From Pseudomonas putida (GTDB lineage Bacteria; Pseudomonadota; Gammaproteobacteria; Pseudomonadales; Pseudomonadaceae), in the NCBI RefSeq assembly GCF_001976065.1, contig NZ_MNAH01000009.1, forward strand, positions 1 through 58,665: 58,665 nucleotides of DNA, given 5' to 3'. How positions within the stretch are numbered: position 1 is the first letter of the stretch; each line of letters starts with the position of its first letter. A model generated the notes under the pieces. The model saw only the letters and a list, made by a program, of their open reading frames with translations, did not search any database and was not told the DNA's origin. Shown here one piece after another: positions 8,662-17,222 of the stretch. The translations under genes and the position numbers were made by a program.

Positions 8662-9722
8662 AAGCCGGCGGTCTGCTCGAGGCACTGCAGGGGCGGGTGG
8701 CCGAAGCCGATCTGTATCGCTTCTGCCAGTTGCTCGAACGGGCGTTGCCCGACCACCCGCCACTGGGCAGCACAACGTCGCCGGCGGATGACCCGGTACG
8801 TTTTCGACCAGACCCCGGCATGGGTTTCCCTGCCGGTGAATTGAAGGCGATCGAAACCGACGACAAACACCCTGGGCGTCCGGCCACAGTGCGCACGCGC
8901 CTGCTGGGTCTGTACGGTGTGGACTCGCCATTGCCGACGGCTTTTCTGGACGATATCGCCCAACGACGGGAGGGGCACGAGGCGCTTGAAGCCTTCCTGG
9001 ACATTTTCAACCACCGGATCTTTACCCAGTTCTACCGGATATGGCGCAAGTACTCCTATCCGGCAACCTTCGAAGCCGGCGGCTCGGATGCGACTTCGCA
9101 ATGCCTGTTGGGGCTGATTGGCCTGGGCATTCCCGGAACGGCCAGGCAGGTTGGCACGCCGATATCGCGCTTCCTTGCCTTGCTCAGCGTGATGCGCCTG
9201 CCCACCCGCAACGCCGAAGGCATCGCTGCGCTGGTCAAGCTGCTGGCCCCCGAAACCCGTACACAGGTGACTCCCCACTGGCCGCGCAAAGTGCTATTGG
9301 CGCAACCGGCGAGGCTGTCCCCGACACAGCCGGTGCGACTGTCCCAGGGCACACCCTTGGGCTGTGTCGCCTACGACGCAAACAGTCAACTGCACCTGGC
9401 GCTGTTCACCGAAGACCGGCACGAGGCACGTGGCTGGCTGCCGGGTGGCCAGTTGTACAACGATCTGCGGGCATTGCTGCGCGTGTATCTGGGCTGGCGC
9501 TGCACTGCAAAGCTGCAGCTGTCGTTGCCCCTGCACAGCCTGCCGACACCGCTGTTGGGACGAGCGCAGATTTTGCTGGGCATGACCGGGGTGCTGGGCC
9601 TGGGCAGCGATGCCTGGCAGGCCGGCGAAAGCACCACCGTCACGATCAACCTGGGCCGCTATCAAGGCCTGCAGGACAACCCCCGGGAAAGGGAGATAAA
9701 GTATGTCGCGTACCGTTTCTAA
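8625..9722 (+). CDS. tssG: Type VI secretion baseplate subunit TssG
   Basis: A 365-residue TssG (ImpH/VasB). Visible family motifs are LYRFCQLLERAL, the FRPDPGMGFPAGE block, LLGLYGVDSPLPTAFLDDI, EAFLDIFNHRIFTQFYRIW and the C-terminal LGRYQGLQD. It pairs with TssF in the baseplate wedge. ATG 8625 is preferred over the in-frame GTG at 8616 because GGGAAG at 8611-8616 then sits at normal spacing. The 3' end overlaps tssJ by 20 bases. Confidence 0.92.
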   Translation: MEREPQSAYSRLKAGGLLEALQGRVAEADLYRFCQLLERALPDHPPLGSTTSPADDPVRFRPDPGMGFPAGELKAIETDDKHPGRPATVRTRLLGLYGVDSPLPTAFLDDIAQRREGHEALEAFLDIFNHRIFTQFYRIWRKYSYPATFEAGGSDATSQCLLGLIGLGIPGTARQVGTPISRFLALLSVMRLPTRNAEGIAALVKLLAPETRTQVTPHWPRKVLLAQPARLSPTQPVRLSQGTPLGCVAYDANSQLHLALFTEDRHEARGWLPGGQLYNDLRALLRVYLGWRCTAKLQLSLPLHSLPTPLLGRAQILLGMTGVLGLGSDAWQAGESTTVTINLGRYQGLQDNPREREIKYVAYRF

Positions 9723-10239
9723 ATCATTGGCTATCGCCGCGTTCGGTGTAGTGCTCGGCGGATGCGGGGTGACCCAGAGCGTGACAGACGCAACGACCTC
9801 GACCACCGAGGCGATTTTCTACAAACAAGTGAAAACACTGCGCCTGGACCTCAGCGGGCGCGCGGCACTGAACACCGCCGGGATCGACATGAATGCGTTA
9901 TCCGTGCCGACCCTGGTGCGGGTGTATCAACTGCGCGACCGCAAGGCGCTGGAAAGGGCGAACTACGACAGCTTGCTCAGCCATGATGAGCGCGTGCTGA
10001 GTGTCGACCTGCTGGACAAGCGAACCCTGGTGATCAAGCCCGACGAGGGCGCGCAACTGAACATCCCCTTGGACAAGCAGGCACGCTACGTTGCCGTGGT
10101 TGCCTTGTTCCGGGAGTTCGATAGCCGGACCGATAGCTGGCGCCTGACCCTGGCCCGCGATGACCTCGACCCGGACCGGGTGCGGGTGATCGAGCTGGGG
10201 GGCAACCGCCTTACCCTGCGCCCGCTGGCCAAGGAGTAA
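9703..10239 (+). CDS. tssJ: Type VI secretion outer-membrane lipoprotein TssJ
   Basis: A 178-residue lipoprotein. A hydrophobic signal peptide ends in the lipobox LGGC with the lipidated cysteine at residue 21 and glycine at +2, compatible with outer-membrane sorting. The mature part has the beta-sandwich pattern of TssJ (LSVPTLVRVYQLRDRKALE, RYVAVVALFREFDS). TssJ holds the periplasmic end of TssM at the outer membrane. A GGGAG ribosome site lies at 9691-9695. It overlaps tssG by 20 bases and is 3 bases from tssE. Confidence 0.92.
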   Translation: MSRTVSKSLAIAAFGVVLGGCGVTQSVTDATTSTTEAIFYKQVKTLRLDLSGRAALNTAGIDMNALSVPTLVRVYQLRDRKALERANYDSLLSHDERVLSVDLLDKRTLVIKPDEGAQLNIPLDKQARYVAVVALFREFDSRTDSWRLTLARDDLDPDRVRVIELGGNRLTLRPLAKE

Positions 10240-10242
10240 CGG

Positions 10243-10692
10243 ATGGGCGATCTCAATCCCTCCCTGTACGAGACACTCCTGCAGAACTTCGACGGCGAAC
10301 TGGACCTGCATCAGGTCGCCGAAGAGGATCAGTGCACGCTCTCGGTGCTGGACAACCTGCGCCGCATCCTCAACAGCCGGGCCGGCGCGCTCGAGCATCT
10401 GCCCGATTATGGCTTGCCGGACATGGGTCAGATCCTCCAGGGCCTGCCCGGATCGGCGCATGGACTGATGAGTGCCATGGCCGACACCCTGGCCAAGTAC
10501 GAGCCGCGGGTGGCCACGATTGGCATCGAGCTCTTGCCCCAGACCCGACCGGGTCATCTGGAGTACAGCCTCGAGGTGCAACTCATAGGGGGGCGGCGTG
10601 TGACCTTCGGCACCAGCCTGACGCCAGGTGGCAATGTCCTGGTGCGTCACTTGAAGCGCCAGCACTACCTGTCGATGTCGGGAATTGGTTAA
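10243..10692 (+). CDS. tssE: Type VI secretion baseplate protein TssE
   Basis: A 149-residue gp25-like baseplate protein. The central block (SVLDNLRRILNSRAGALEHL followed by DYGLPDM) is the TssE signature: a helix, an arginine-rich loop and the YGLPD turn. The later strand IGIELLPQTRPGHLEYSLEV fits the gp25 fold. The protein runs about 15 residues past the usual end (RHLKRQHYLSMSGIG). It sits between tssJ and the ImpA_N-OmpA gene in the same operon. Confidence 0.9.
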   Translation: MGDLNPSLYETLLQNFDGELDLHQVAEEDQCTLSVLDNLRRILNSRAGALEHLPDYGLPDMGQILQGLPGSAHGLMSAMADTLAKYEPRVATIGIELLPQTRPGHLEYSLEVQLIGGRRVTFGTSLTPGGNVLVRHLKRQHYLSMSGIG

Positions 10693-10707
10693 CAAAAGGA
10701 ATGCGCG

Positions 10708-11907
10708 ATGACAGCGTTGTTTGAAATGCGAATCAGGCTCGGCGGTGATCCAAGTGCCTTCAGTGAGTTCAAGGTGCTGCGGGAGGAATTGGCCAGACTG
10801 AGTCATCCGGCCTGCCCGGATGTGGATTGGGCCAAGGTGGAGCAGTTGTGCCTGGCGTTGTTCCAGCACAACGGTGCGGAGTTGCAAACAGCCGCGGCTT
10901 TCGTACTGGCCCGTAGTCACCGTCATGGCCTCGAGGGCATGACTCAGGGTATAGCGCTGACCGAGGCGCTGGTCTGCGAATGGCCGACCCTGTGGCCCGC
11001 GATGGAGCCGGCGCGCCTGGACATCCTGGCTTGGCTGTTCGCGCGCCTGCAGCCCCTGTTGCGCAGCCTGGAGCTGCAACACTGGAGTCTGCCTGCCATT
11101 GCCCAATTGGGCGCTGGGCTGGAGCGCCTGCATGCACGACTGGGTCAAGAGGGGCAGCCCCCGCCGGGCTCCTTGCACGCTCTGCGCCAGCAAGTCGATA
11201 GCCTGCTGCAGCGACTTGCGCAGAGCCACGCCCAGAGCCATGGACAATCCCATGGGCTGTTCGACGCGGTGGCGTTATCCACGAGACTGCCGCAACCGCC
11301 CCAGGTGATGCCGGTGGTGGTCCTGCCGACACCACCGATGCCTGTGGTGCTGGCGGGCGGTCAGCAGAGAAGGAGGCATCATGTTGTCCCTTGGCTGTTC
11401 GCGGCTGCCGCGACAATTACCTTGGCTGCGGGTGTCGTATGGACAACCTGGCTGGCGAACCCGGGCAAGGAGGGCGTGAATCGCCTCACCAGTGTCTTCC
11501 AGACGCCAGCCGTGGTGCCCGAGCCCGTACGTTTGGACAGCCTGTCCCTGTTCGCCCCCGGGAGTGCCGAGCTCAAGCCCGGCTCGACCAAGGTCTTGAT
11601 CAGTGCCCTGGTCGACATCAAGGCCCAACCTGACTGGTTGATCGTCATCGCCGGGCACAGCGATGCCAAGGGCAATGCCGAGCAGAATTTGCAGTTGTCC
11701 CATGCTCGCGCTTCAGCGGTGCGCAGCTGGATGCAGCGGATGGGAGATATTCCCGACAGTTGCTTCGCTGTGCAGGGTTTTGCCGACAGCCAGCCAATCG
11801 CCAGCAACGACAGCGAAGCAGGGCGCGCGGCCAACCGGCGTGTCGATATTCATCTGGTGCCTCAGGTCGGTGCCTGCGGAAAACCCGGCGAGCAGGTGCC
11901 GTCATAG
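10708..11907 (+). CDS. ImpA_N-transmembrane-OmpA fusion protein of the T6SS
   Basis: A 399-residue protein with three parts. Residues about 12-115 resemble the ImpA N-terminal domain of TssA (CPDVDWAKVEQLCLALF, LQTAAAFVLARSHRHGLEG, LDILAWLFARL). A membrane helix lies at about 225-247 (VPWLFAAAATITLAAGVVW). Residues about 275-385 are an OmpA peptidoglycan-binding domain (LFAPGSAELKPGS, IAGHSDAKGNAEQNLQLSHA, GRAANRRVDI). Such a protein could tie a cytoplasmic TssA-like module to the cell wall. The stretch SHAQSHGQSHG at about 171-181 is a small repeat. Ribosome site AAAGGA lies at 10695-10700. The role is inferred. Confidence 0.85.
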   Translation: MTALFEMRIRLGGDPSAFSEFKVLREELARLSHPACPDVDWAKVEQLCLALFQHNGAELQTAAAFVLARSHRHGLEGMTQGIALTEALVCEWPTLWPAMEPARLDILAWLFARLQPLLRSLELQHWSLPAIAQLGAGLERLHARLGQEGQPPPGSLHALRQQVDSLLQRLAQSHAQSHGQSHGLFDAVALSTRLPQPPQVMPVVVLPTPPMPVVLAGGQQRRRHHVVPWLFAAAATITLAAGVVWTTWLANPGKEGVNRLTSVFQTPAVVPEPVRLDSLSLFAPGSAELKPGSTKVLISALVDIKAQPDWLIVIAGHSDAKGNAEQNLQLSHARASAVRSWMQRMGDIPDSCFAVQGFADSQPIASNDSEAGRAANRRVDIHLVPQVGACGKPGEQVPS

Positions 11908-12015
11908 CAACCATTCATTTGCTCGATACCCATCATCAAGCAATGCAAGTTCAGTTTTTCCACCAAGGGAGGAAGATAGCGTGATACCGATCTCGCCATT
12001 GAAGGAATAAGCGCG

Positions 12016-12684
12016 ATGAGACTCTCGACCCTGCTGGCTTTTGTCGCCGTATTCAGCGGTGGCATCGCTGCCACTGCACCGGCCATTGCTGCCGATGCGA
12101 CCTGCCACTTCCCGTCGATTGCAGACAGCGCCACCCGTTTGCAACACTCGCAAACAGTGGCGGTGCTCTACAGCCAAAACACCCTCAATACCCAGCAATA
12201 CCTGGAGAGCTACCACGATGTGGCGGTGAAGGGGGCGCAGAACCCCGGGCTGGATTCGCGGATCAGCCAGGCGTTCGTCGACAGTTCCGATCCGCAACGG
12301 GCGATCGGATGGTTGCTGGCATCGTTGCACAAAGAGTTCGCGGCGGTGACGGTATACGACAGCCTTGATGCGGCGCTGCAGGCGCATTCGGATGTGGTGG
12401 TGATGCTCGACAGCTACAGTCGCCTGGTGTCGAAACGCAACAATCAGGTTGAAGCGCGGTTCGTGGCCAAGTTCTACGATGCGAACCTGCAATACATCGG
12501 CCAGGCTGCAGGTTCACGTGCCAAGCAGATGCCCTCGGTGTGGGTGCATGGCAAGGCCGCGCCGCAGATTGCCGCGCAGATCAATCAGCAAACGGTGTTG
12601 CAGGTGAATGCGTTGAAACAGTTCGATGCGTCGTTGAAGTCACTGGTGACGGCCGACCATGTGGATCATGTCGCGAGCAACTGA
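12016..12684 (+). CDS. Exported protein of unknown function
   Basis: A 222-residue protein with a clear signal peptide (LLAFVAVFSGGIAATAPA, cleavage probably after AIAA). The mature part is mostly helical with no recognised motif; it contains DSLDAALQAHSDVVVMLDSY and a C-terminal helix. GAAGGA precedes the ATG. It follows the ImpA_N-OmpA gene after 108 bases, on the same strand, so it may be the last gene of the T6SS transcript or an independent gene. It converges on napC with only 4 bases between the stops. Confidence 0.6.
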   Translation: MRLSTLLAFVAVFSGGIAATAPAIAADATCHFPSIADSATRLQHSQTVAVLYSQNTLNTQQYLESYHDVAVKGAQNPGLDSRISQAFVDSSDPQRAIGWLLASLHKEFAAVTVYDSLDAALQAHSDVVVMLDSYSRLVSKRNNQVEARFVAKFYDANLQYIGQAAGSRAKQMPSVWVHGKAAPQIAAQINQQTVLQVNALKQFDASLKSLVTADHVDHVASN

Positions 12685-12688
12685 ACAG

Positions 12689-13285
12689 CTACCAGCCTTT
12701 GACGCCGCTCATATCGGGTAGCTTGTGCGCAATGCCCTTGTGGCAGTCGATGCAGGTTGCCTCTCCCTTGGCCAGTGAGGTCGAGTGCATGGCCGCCGCA
12801 CGTTTGCCCTGGCGGGTAAAGTCCATGAACTCGAAGTTGTGGCAGTTGCGGCATTCGCGCGAATCGTTGGCCTTGAGCCTGGCCCATTCATGTTCCGCCA
12901 GTTCACGGCGCAGGGTGAGGAACTTGTCGCGGGTGTCGATGGTGCCGAACAGTTTGCCCCAGACCTCCTTCGATGCCTGCATCTTACGTGCGATCTTGTG
13001 GGTCCATTCATGGGGCACGTGACAATCCGGGCAACTCGCACGCACGCCCGAGCGGTTGGTGTAGTGGATGGTGTCCTGCAGTTCGACAAACACGTTATCG
13101 CGCATCTCGTGGCAGGAAATGCAGAATTTCTCGGTGTTCGTCAGTTCCAGTGCCGTGTTGAATCCCCCCCAGAAAATGATCCCGGCGATAAAACCGCCCA
13201 GTGTCAAAAAACCCAGGCTGAAATACACACTCGGCCGACACAGGATGCCCCAGTAGTCCTTAAGCAGGGCGAACAGTGCTTTCAT
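12689..13285 (-). CDS. napC: Tetrahaem cytochrome c NapC
   Basis: A 198-residue NapC/NirT-family protein. One N-terminal membrane anchor (about 17-42, VYFSLGFLTLGGFIAGIIFW) is followed by four haem-binding motifs: CISCH, CPDCH, CRNCH and CIDCH. It takes electrons from the quinol pool and passes them to NapB and NapA in the periplasm. It is the last gene of the nap operon, 9 bases after napB. The length is normal for the family. Confidence 0.95.
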   Translation of the reverse strand: MKALFALLKDYWGILCRPSVYFSLGFLTLGGFIAGIIFWGGFNTALELTNTEKFCISCHEMRDNVFVELQDTIHYTNRSGVRASCPDCHVPHEWTHKIARKMQASKEVWGKLFGTIDTRDKFLTLRRELAEHEWARLKANDSRECRNCHNFEFMDFTRQGKRAAAMHSTSLAKGEATCIDCHKGIAHKLPDMSGVKGW

Positions 13286-13294
13286 GGCGCCTCC

Positions 13295-13780
13295 TCAAGG
13301 TTTCTGCGCCGCGTTGGCGTCGTCTTGCAGGATTTTGTCGATGGTCTCGAAGCTGTTGCCCACCAGCGGCAGCACATCTTTTTGCGGCACATGGCATTGG
13401 TTGCAGAAGTAGCGACGCGGTGAGACGGCCGCCAGCGCCTGGCCGTCGCGGTCCATGTAGTGGGTGATGCTGATCATCGTCGCCTGGCTGCGTGGGCTGT
13501 TGGCCCGGCTGTGGCAGGACAGGCATTTATTGCCGTTCCTGTCGATCTGATAGCCGCGAATACTGTGGGGGATGGTTGGCGGTTGGTCAGGATAATTGCG
13601 CTCGCGCTTGAGGTCCTTGTTTTCATCCTCGGCCAGTGGTGGCGCAGGCGCGTTTTGCGTCAGGGTGCCGCCGGGCCGGCGTCCGTCCGGGCCCGGTGCA
13701 TCCAGTGGGTAGTCGACCTCGGCGGCGATCACCGCGCCCATCACGGCGAGCAGGAACAACGGCAGGATGCGAAAAGTCAT
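13295..13780 (-). CDS. napB: Dihaem cytochrome c subunit NapB
   Basis: A 161-residue protein: signal peptide (MTFRILPLFLLAVMGAVIAA), then two haem sites, CLSCH and CNQCH, with the NapB-type block NKCLSCHSRANSPRSQATMI. It is the electron-transfer subunit of periplasmic nitrate reductase. The ATG at 13780 is chosen because GAGGAG precedes it; the frame stays open upstream but that would run into napA. napA ends 11 bases upstream. Confidence 0.94.
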   Translation of the reverse strand: MTFRILPLFLLAVMGAVIAAEVDYPLDAPGPDGRRPGGTLTQNAPAPPLAEDENKDLKRERNYPDQPPTIPHSIRGYQIDRNGNKCLSCHSRANSPRSQATMISITHYMDRDGQALAAVSPRRYFCNQCHVPQKDVLPLVGNSFETIDKILQDDANAAQKP

Positions 13781-13791
13781 GGCGGTTCTCC

Positions 13792-16296
13792 TCAAGCCAC
13801 GCTGATCAACTCGATGCGGATGGCGCATTTCTTGTAATCGGTCTGCTTGGAGATCGGGTCGGTGGCGTCGAGCGTGACCTTGTTGATCAGCTTGTTGGCA
13901 TCGAAAAACGGCACGAACACCAGGCCGCGTGGCGGTTTGTTGCGCCCGCGGGTTTCGATGCGAGCACGCATTTCGCCGCGCCGGCTGATCAGTTTCACTT
14001 CACTGCCGCGGCGTGCCTTCATGGCCCTGGCGTCCTCGGGGTGCATGTAGACCAGCGCGTCCGGCACGGCTTTGTAGAGTTCATCGACCCGTTGGGTCAT
14101 GGTGCCCGTGTGCCAATGTTCAAGGACCCGGCCGGTGCTCAGCCAGAACGGGTAGTCGGCATCCGGAGCTTCGGCCGGTGGCTCATAGGGCAGGGCGAAG
14201 ATGATCGCCTTCTTGTCCGGATAGCCGTAGAACTGTACTTCGCTGCCCGTTTCCACGTAGGGGTCGAGCCCCTCGCGGTAACGCCAGCGGGTTTCCTTGC
14301 CGTCAACCACAGGCCAGCGCAGGCCACGCTCGGTGTGGTAACGATCGAAGGCCGCCAGGTCGTGGCCATGGCCGCGACCAAACTGGGCGTACTCTTCGAA
14401 CAGACCCTTTTGCAGGTAGAAACCGAAGGCCTTGGCTTCATCGTTCTTGTAGCCGGACTCGATCTGCTCCACCGGAAACTCGTCCACCTGGCCATTTTTG
14501 AACAGCACCTCGAACAGGGTTTTGCCCTTGTACTCCGGCGCCTTGGCCAGCAATTCGGCGGGCCAGGTTTCATCGGTGGTGAAGCGCTTGGAAAACTCCA
14601 CCAATTGCCATAGGTCGGACCTGGCGTCCCCCGGTGCGCTGACCAACTGATGCCAGAATTGCGTGCGGCGTTCGGCGTTGCCAAAGGCGCCTTCTTTTTC
14701 CACCCACATGGCGCTGGGCAGGATCAGGTCGGCGGCCTGGGCGGAAACGGTGGGGTAGACGTCCGAGACGATCACGAAGTTTTCCGGGTTGCGCCAGCCC
14801 GGCAAGACTTCCTGCATGATGTTGGGCCCGGCCTGCATGTTGTTGCTGGCCTGGGTCCAGTAGACGTTAAGTACGCCGTCCTTGAGCATGCGGCTTTGTT
14901 GTACCGCATGAAAGCCGACTTTCTCCTGAATGGTGCCGGTGGGTAGTTTCCAGATTTTTTCGGCGGTGGCGCGGTGTTTCGGGTTGGTTACCACCATGTC
15001 GGCGGGAAGGCGGTGGGAGAAAGTCCCGACTTCGCGCGCGGTGCCACAGGCCGACGGTTGGCCGGTCAACGAGAAAGGGCTGTTGCCCGGTTCGCTGATC
15101 TTGCCCGTGAGCAAATGAATGTTGTAGATCAGGTTGTTGGCCCACACCCCGCGGGTGTGCTGGTTGAAGCCCATGGTCCAGAACGACACGACTTTACACT
15201 TGGGATCGGCATAGAGATCGGCCAGGGCCTTGATGCGCTCGGGTGCGACCCCGGTTTCTTTGGCAGTGCGTTCAAGGGTGTAGGGTTTGACGAACGCGGC
15301 GAACTGCTCGAAGGACATGTCCGTCCAGGTATTGGCCTTGTCGGCATTCTTCGCCTGTTTTTCCCGCGGATCATCGGCACGCAAGCCGTAGCCGATATCG
15401 TCGGCGCCCTTGGCGAAGCGCGTGTGCTTGCTGATGAAATCCTGATTGACCGCGCCGCTTTCAATGATGTGGTTGGCGATGTAGTTGAGAATCAACAGGT
15501 CGGTTTGCGGCTTGAACACCATGGGGATGTCGGCCAGTTCGAAGCTGCGGTGTTCGAAGGTCGACAACACCGCGACTTTCACGTGCGGATAGCTCAGGCG
15601 CCGGTCGGTGACCCGACTCCACAGGATCGGGTGCATCTCCGCCATGTTCGAGCCCCACAGCACAAAGGCGTCGGTGGCCTCGATGTCGTCGTAGCAACCC
15701 ATCGGCTCATCCATGCCAAAGGTGCGCATGAATCCCATCACCGCCGAGGCCATGCAATGACGGGCATTGGGGTCGATGTTGTTGCTGCGAAAGCCGGCCT
15801 TCATGAGCTTGTTGGCGGCATAACCTTCCCACACCGTCCATTGCCCCGAACCGAACATGCCGATCGATTCGGGTCCCTTGTTTTTCAGGGCCTGCTTGAA
15901 TTTTTCTTCCATGATGTCGAAAGCCTTGTCCCAGCTGATCGGCTGGAACTCGCCCTGCTTGTCGTACTTCCCGTTGGTCATGCGCAGCAGCGGCTGAGTC
16001 AGGCGGTCAACGCCGTACATGATCTTGGACAGGAAATAGCCCTTCACGCAGTTCAACCCGCGATTCACTTCGGCCTTGACGTCGCCATGGGTGGCGACCA
16101 CTCGGTTGTCCCGGGTCGCGACCATCACACTGCACCCGGTGCCACAGAAACGGCAGGGCGCCTTGTTCCAGTCCAGGGTGACCATGTCCGCCTCGGTCAC
16201 CAGGTTGCTGGCCGTGGTGAAGATCGGCAGGCCGGCTGCGGACGCTGCGATGGCGGCCGCCTGGGCCTTGACGAATGCTCGGCGCGACATGTTCAT
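13792..16296 (-). CDS. napA: Periplasmic nitrate reductase catalytic subunit NapA
   Basis: An 834-residue molybdopterin enzyme of usual NapA length. The N-terminus has a twin-arginine motif (SRRAFVKA) with a hydrophobic stretch. The [4Fe-4S] ligands are in CRFCGTGCSV and GLNCVKGYFLSK. The molybdenum-ligand cysteine is in ARHCMASAVMGFMRTFGMDE. It reduces nitrate to nitrite in the periplasm. The ATG overlaps the napD stop (ATGA) and has GGGAGA upstream. Confidence 0.97.
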   Translation of the reverse strand: MNMSRRAFVKAQAAAIAASAAGLPIFTTASNLVTEADMVTLDWNKAPCRFCGTGCSVMVATRDNRVVATHGDVKAEVNRGLNCVKGYFLSKIMYGVDRLTQPLLRMTNGKYDKQGEFQPISWDKAFDIMEEKFKQALKNKGPESIGMFGSGQWTVWEGYAANKLMKAGFRSNNIDPNARHCMASAVMGFMRTFGMDEPMGCYDDIEATDAFVLWGSNMAEMHPILWSRVTDRRLSYPHVKVAVLSTFEHRSFELADIPMVFKPQTDLLILNYIANHIIESGAVNQDFISKHTRFAKGADDIGYGLRADDPREKQAKNADKANTWTDMSFEQFAAFVKPYTLERTAKETGVAPERIKALADLYADPKCKVVSFWTMGFNQHTRGVWANNLIYNIHLLTGKISEPGNSPFSLTGQPSACGTAREVGTFSHRLPADMVVTNPKHRATAEKIWKLPTGTIQEKVGFHAVQQSRMLKDGVLNVYWTQASNNMQAGPNIMQEVLPGWRNPENFVIVSDVYPTVSAQAADLILPSAMWVEKEGAFGNAERRTQFWHQLVSAPGDARSDLWQLVEFSKRFTTDETWPAELLAKAPEYKGKTLFEVLFKNGQVDEFPVEQIESGYKNDEAKAFGFYLQKGLFEEYAQFGRGHGHDLAAFDRYHTERGLRWPVVDGKETRWRYREGLDPYVETGSEVQFYGYPDKKAIIFALPYEPPAEAPDADYPFWLSTGRVLEHWHTGTMTQRVDELYKAVPDALVYMHPEDARAMKARRGSEVKLISRRGEMRARIETRGRNKPPRGLVFVPFFDANKLINKVTLDATDPISKQTDYKKCAIRIELISVA

Positions 16297-16553
16297 TGGA
16301 TGTCTCCCGCGGGATCGAGAATTTCGTGATAGATCAGCGCGGCGTTGAGCACGCCCGGCAAATTGTTGATTTGATCGATGCGTTGCAGGATCTGGTTTTC
16401 GTGTACGGCCTCGAGGACTACCACCAGTTTGCCGGCGGCACTTTCCTGATGTAACTCCACACCGTCCAATAGGCGCAGGTTGGCTTTGACGGCATCAAAC
16501 AGTTCAGGTCGGGCAAGTACCACAAGGCTGGCTATGTGCAGGGGTTCGTCCAT
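16293..16553 (-). CDS. napD: NapA chaperone NapD
   Basis: An 86-residue NapD (MDEPLHIASLVVLARPELFD, then a ferredoxin-like fold ending LPGVLNAALIYHEILD). NapD binds the NapA twin-arginine signal during cofactor insertion. The start at 16553 has TTGGAG upstream and gives the family's usual length; a longer open frame upstream would overlap napE. Only 32 bases separate it from napE, so there is no room for napF. Confidence 0.93.
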   Translation of the reverse strand: MDEPLHIASLVVLARPELFDAVKANLRLLDGVELHQESAAGKLVVVLEAVHENQILQRIDQINNLPGVLNAALIYHEILDPAGDIQ

Positions 16554-16585
16554 GGCTGACTCCAACAGGCTCTGATGGAAGGCTT

Positions 16586-16753
16586 TTAGTTGGGTGGTCC
16601 GGGTGGGCCGTAGAGCATCTGGAAAAACCAAATGATGAAACCGTAACCGCCGACGATGGCGACTGAAAGTAGCGGAAACAGGCAGACGACAAGAAACAGA
16701 AACAGGCGCATTTCCTTGCGTCGCTGCGGTTTTTGCTCTTCGGTCAATGACAT
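16586..16753 (-). CDS. napE: Small membrane protein NapE
   Basis: A 55-residue protein beginning MSLTEEQKPQRRKEMRLFLF with one membrane helix (about 16-44) and ending QMLYGPPGPPN. The basic, EEQ-containing start, single helix and proline-rich tail match NapE, whose role is unknown. It is the first gene of the operon, so transcription should start in the region right of 16753. Confidence 0.88.
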   Translation of the reverse strand: MSLTEEQKPQRRKEMRLFLFLVVCLFPLLSVAIVGGYGFIIWFFQMLYGPPGPPN

Positions 16754-16869
16754 GGAGTGCGCTCCAGCCGAACTTGCACTCAGACTAGATCAGTAAATTT
16801 TGCAGGGTTTAATTACAGCGGGTTTTGTCGACCAGCGGTGGCCAATAGGCATTGTTCTGAGAAGCGTGG

Positions 16870-16907
16870 TTTTAACTCATCGAGCGATCACAGCGATGGA
16901 GTTAAAA
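16870..16907. promoter_or_regulatory. Inverted repeat upstream of napE, candidate operator
   Basis: Arms TTTTAACTC-ATCG (16870-16882) and CGATGGAGTTAAAA (16894-16907) pair except for one unpaired C, around an 11-base centre. It lies about 120 bases upstream of the napE start. No classical Anr/FNR box (TTGAT-N4-ATCAA) was seen between 16754 and 16972. No T-run follows on either strand, so a terminator is unlikely. Confidence 0.4.
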
Positions 16908-16972
16908 AAGCGAGAACGGGCCTGAAGGCACCGTTCTGTACGGGGCAATTACTTAGTGCGAGCTGTTTGCGA

Positions 16973-17077
16973 TCAGGTGTGCGCCAGGGCGATGGTGAAC
17001 GAGACGACGACCATGCAGGCAAAGGCGAAATTGATATTCATGACGTTTGTTTCCGATACAGGGGTGATGGCGCTCAT
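16973..17077 (-). CDS. Possible 34-residue (or 22-residue) membrane peptide
   Basis: The - strand reads MSAITPVSETNVMNINFAFA and then a hydrophobic helix ending FTIALAHT. The product would be a single-span inner-membrane peptide. The internal ATG at 17041 (22 residues, MNINFAFACMVVV start) has GGAAAC nine bases upstream and may be the true start. It lies between the nap operon and the DeoR gene. It is too short for firm support; the sharp hydrophobic pattern is the only evidence. Confidence 0.4.
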   Translation of the reverse strand: MSAITPVSETNVMNINFAFACMVVVSFTIALAHT

Positions 17078-17222
17078 CTTGAACAGGTCGCACGCAAATA
17101 AAAAATTCGCCTTGGTGATTTGAAAGATCGAAAGAATTGATACATGGCTTGGGGTTTGTGTTTGCTGCACTGTTTGGCTAATCTCGGCAAACCAGCAACT
17201 TCACGCATAAACAGGCAAAACC

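Noticed and set aside
14974..16329. 451-codon + strand open frame through napA
   Set aside because: It is a shadow of napA, which carries its cofactor-binding motifs on the other strand.
16754..16972. Search for an Anr/FNR box before napE
   Set aside because: No TTGAT-N4-ATCAA sequence or close variant was found; only the TTTTAACTC-type repeat is present.
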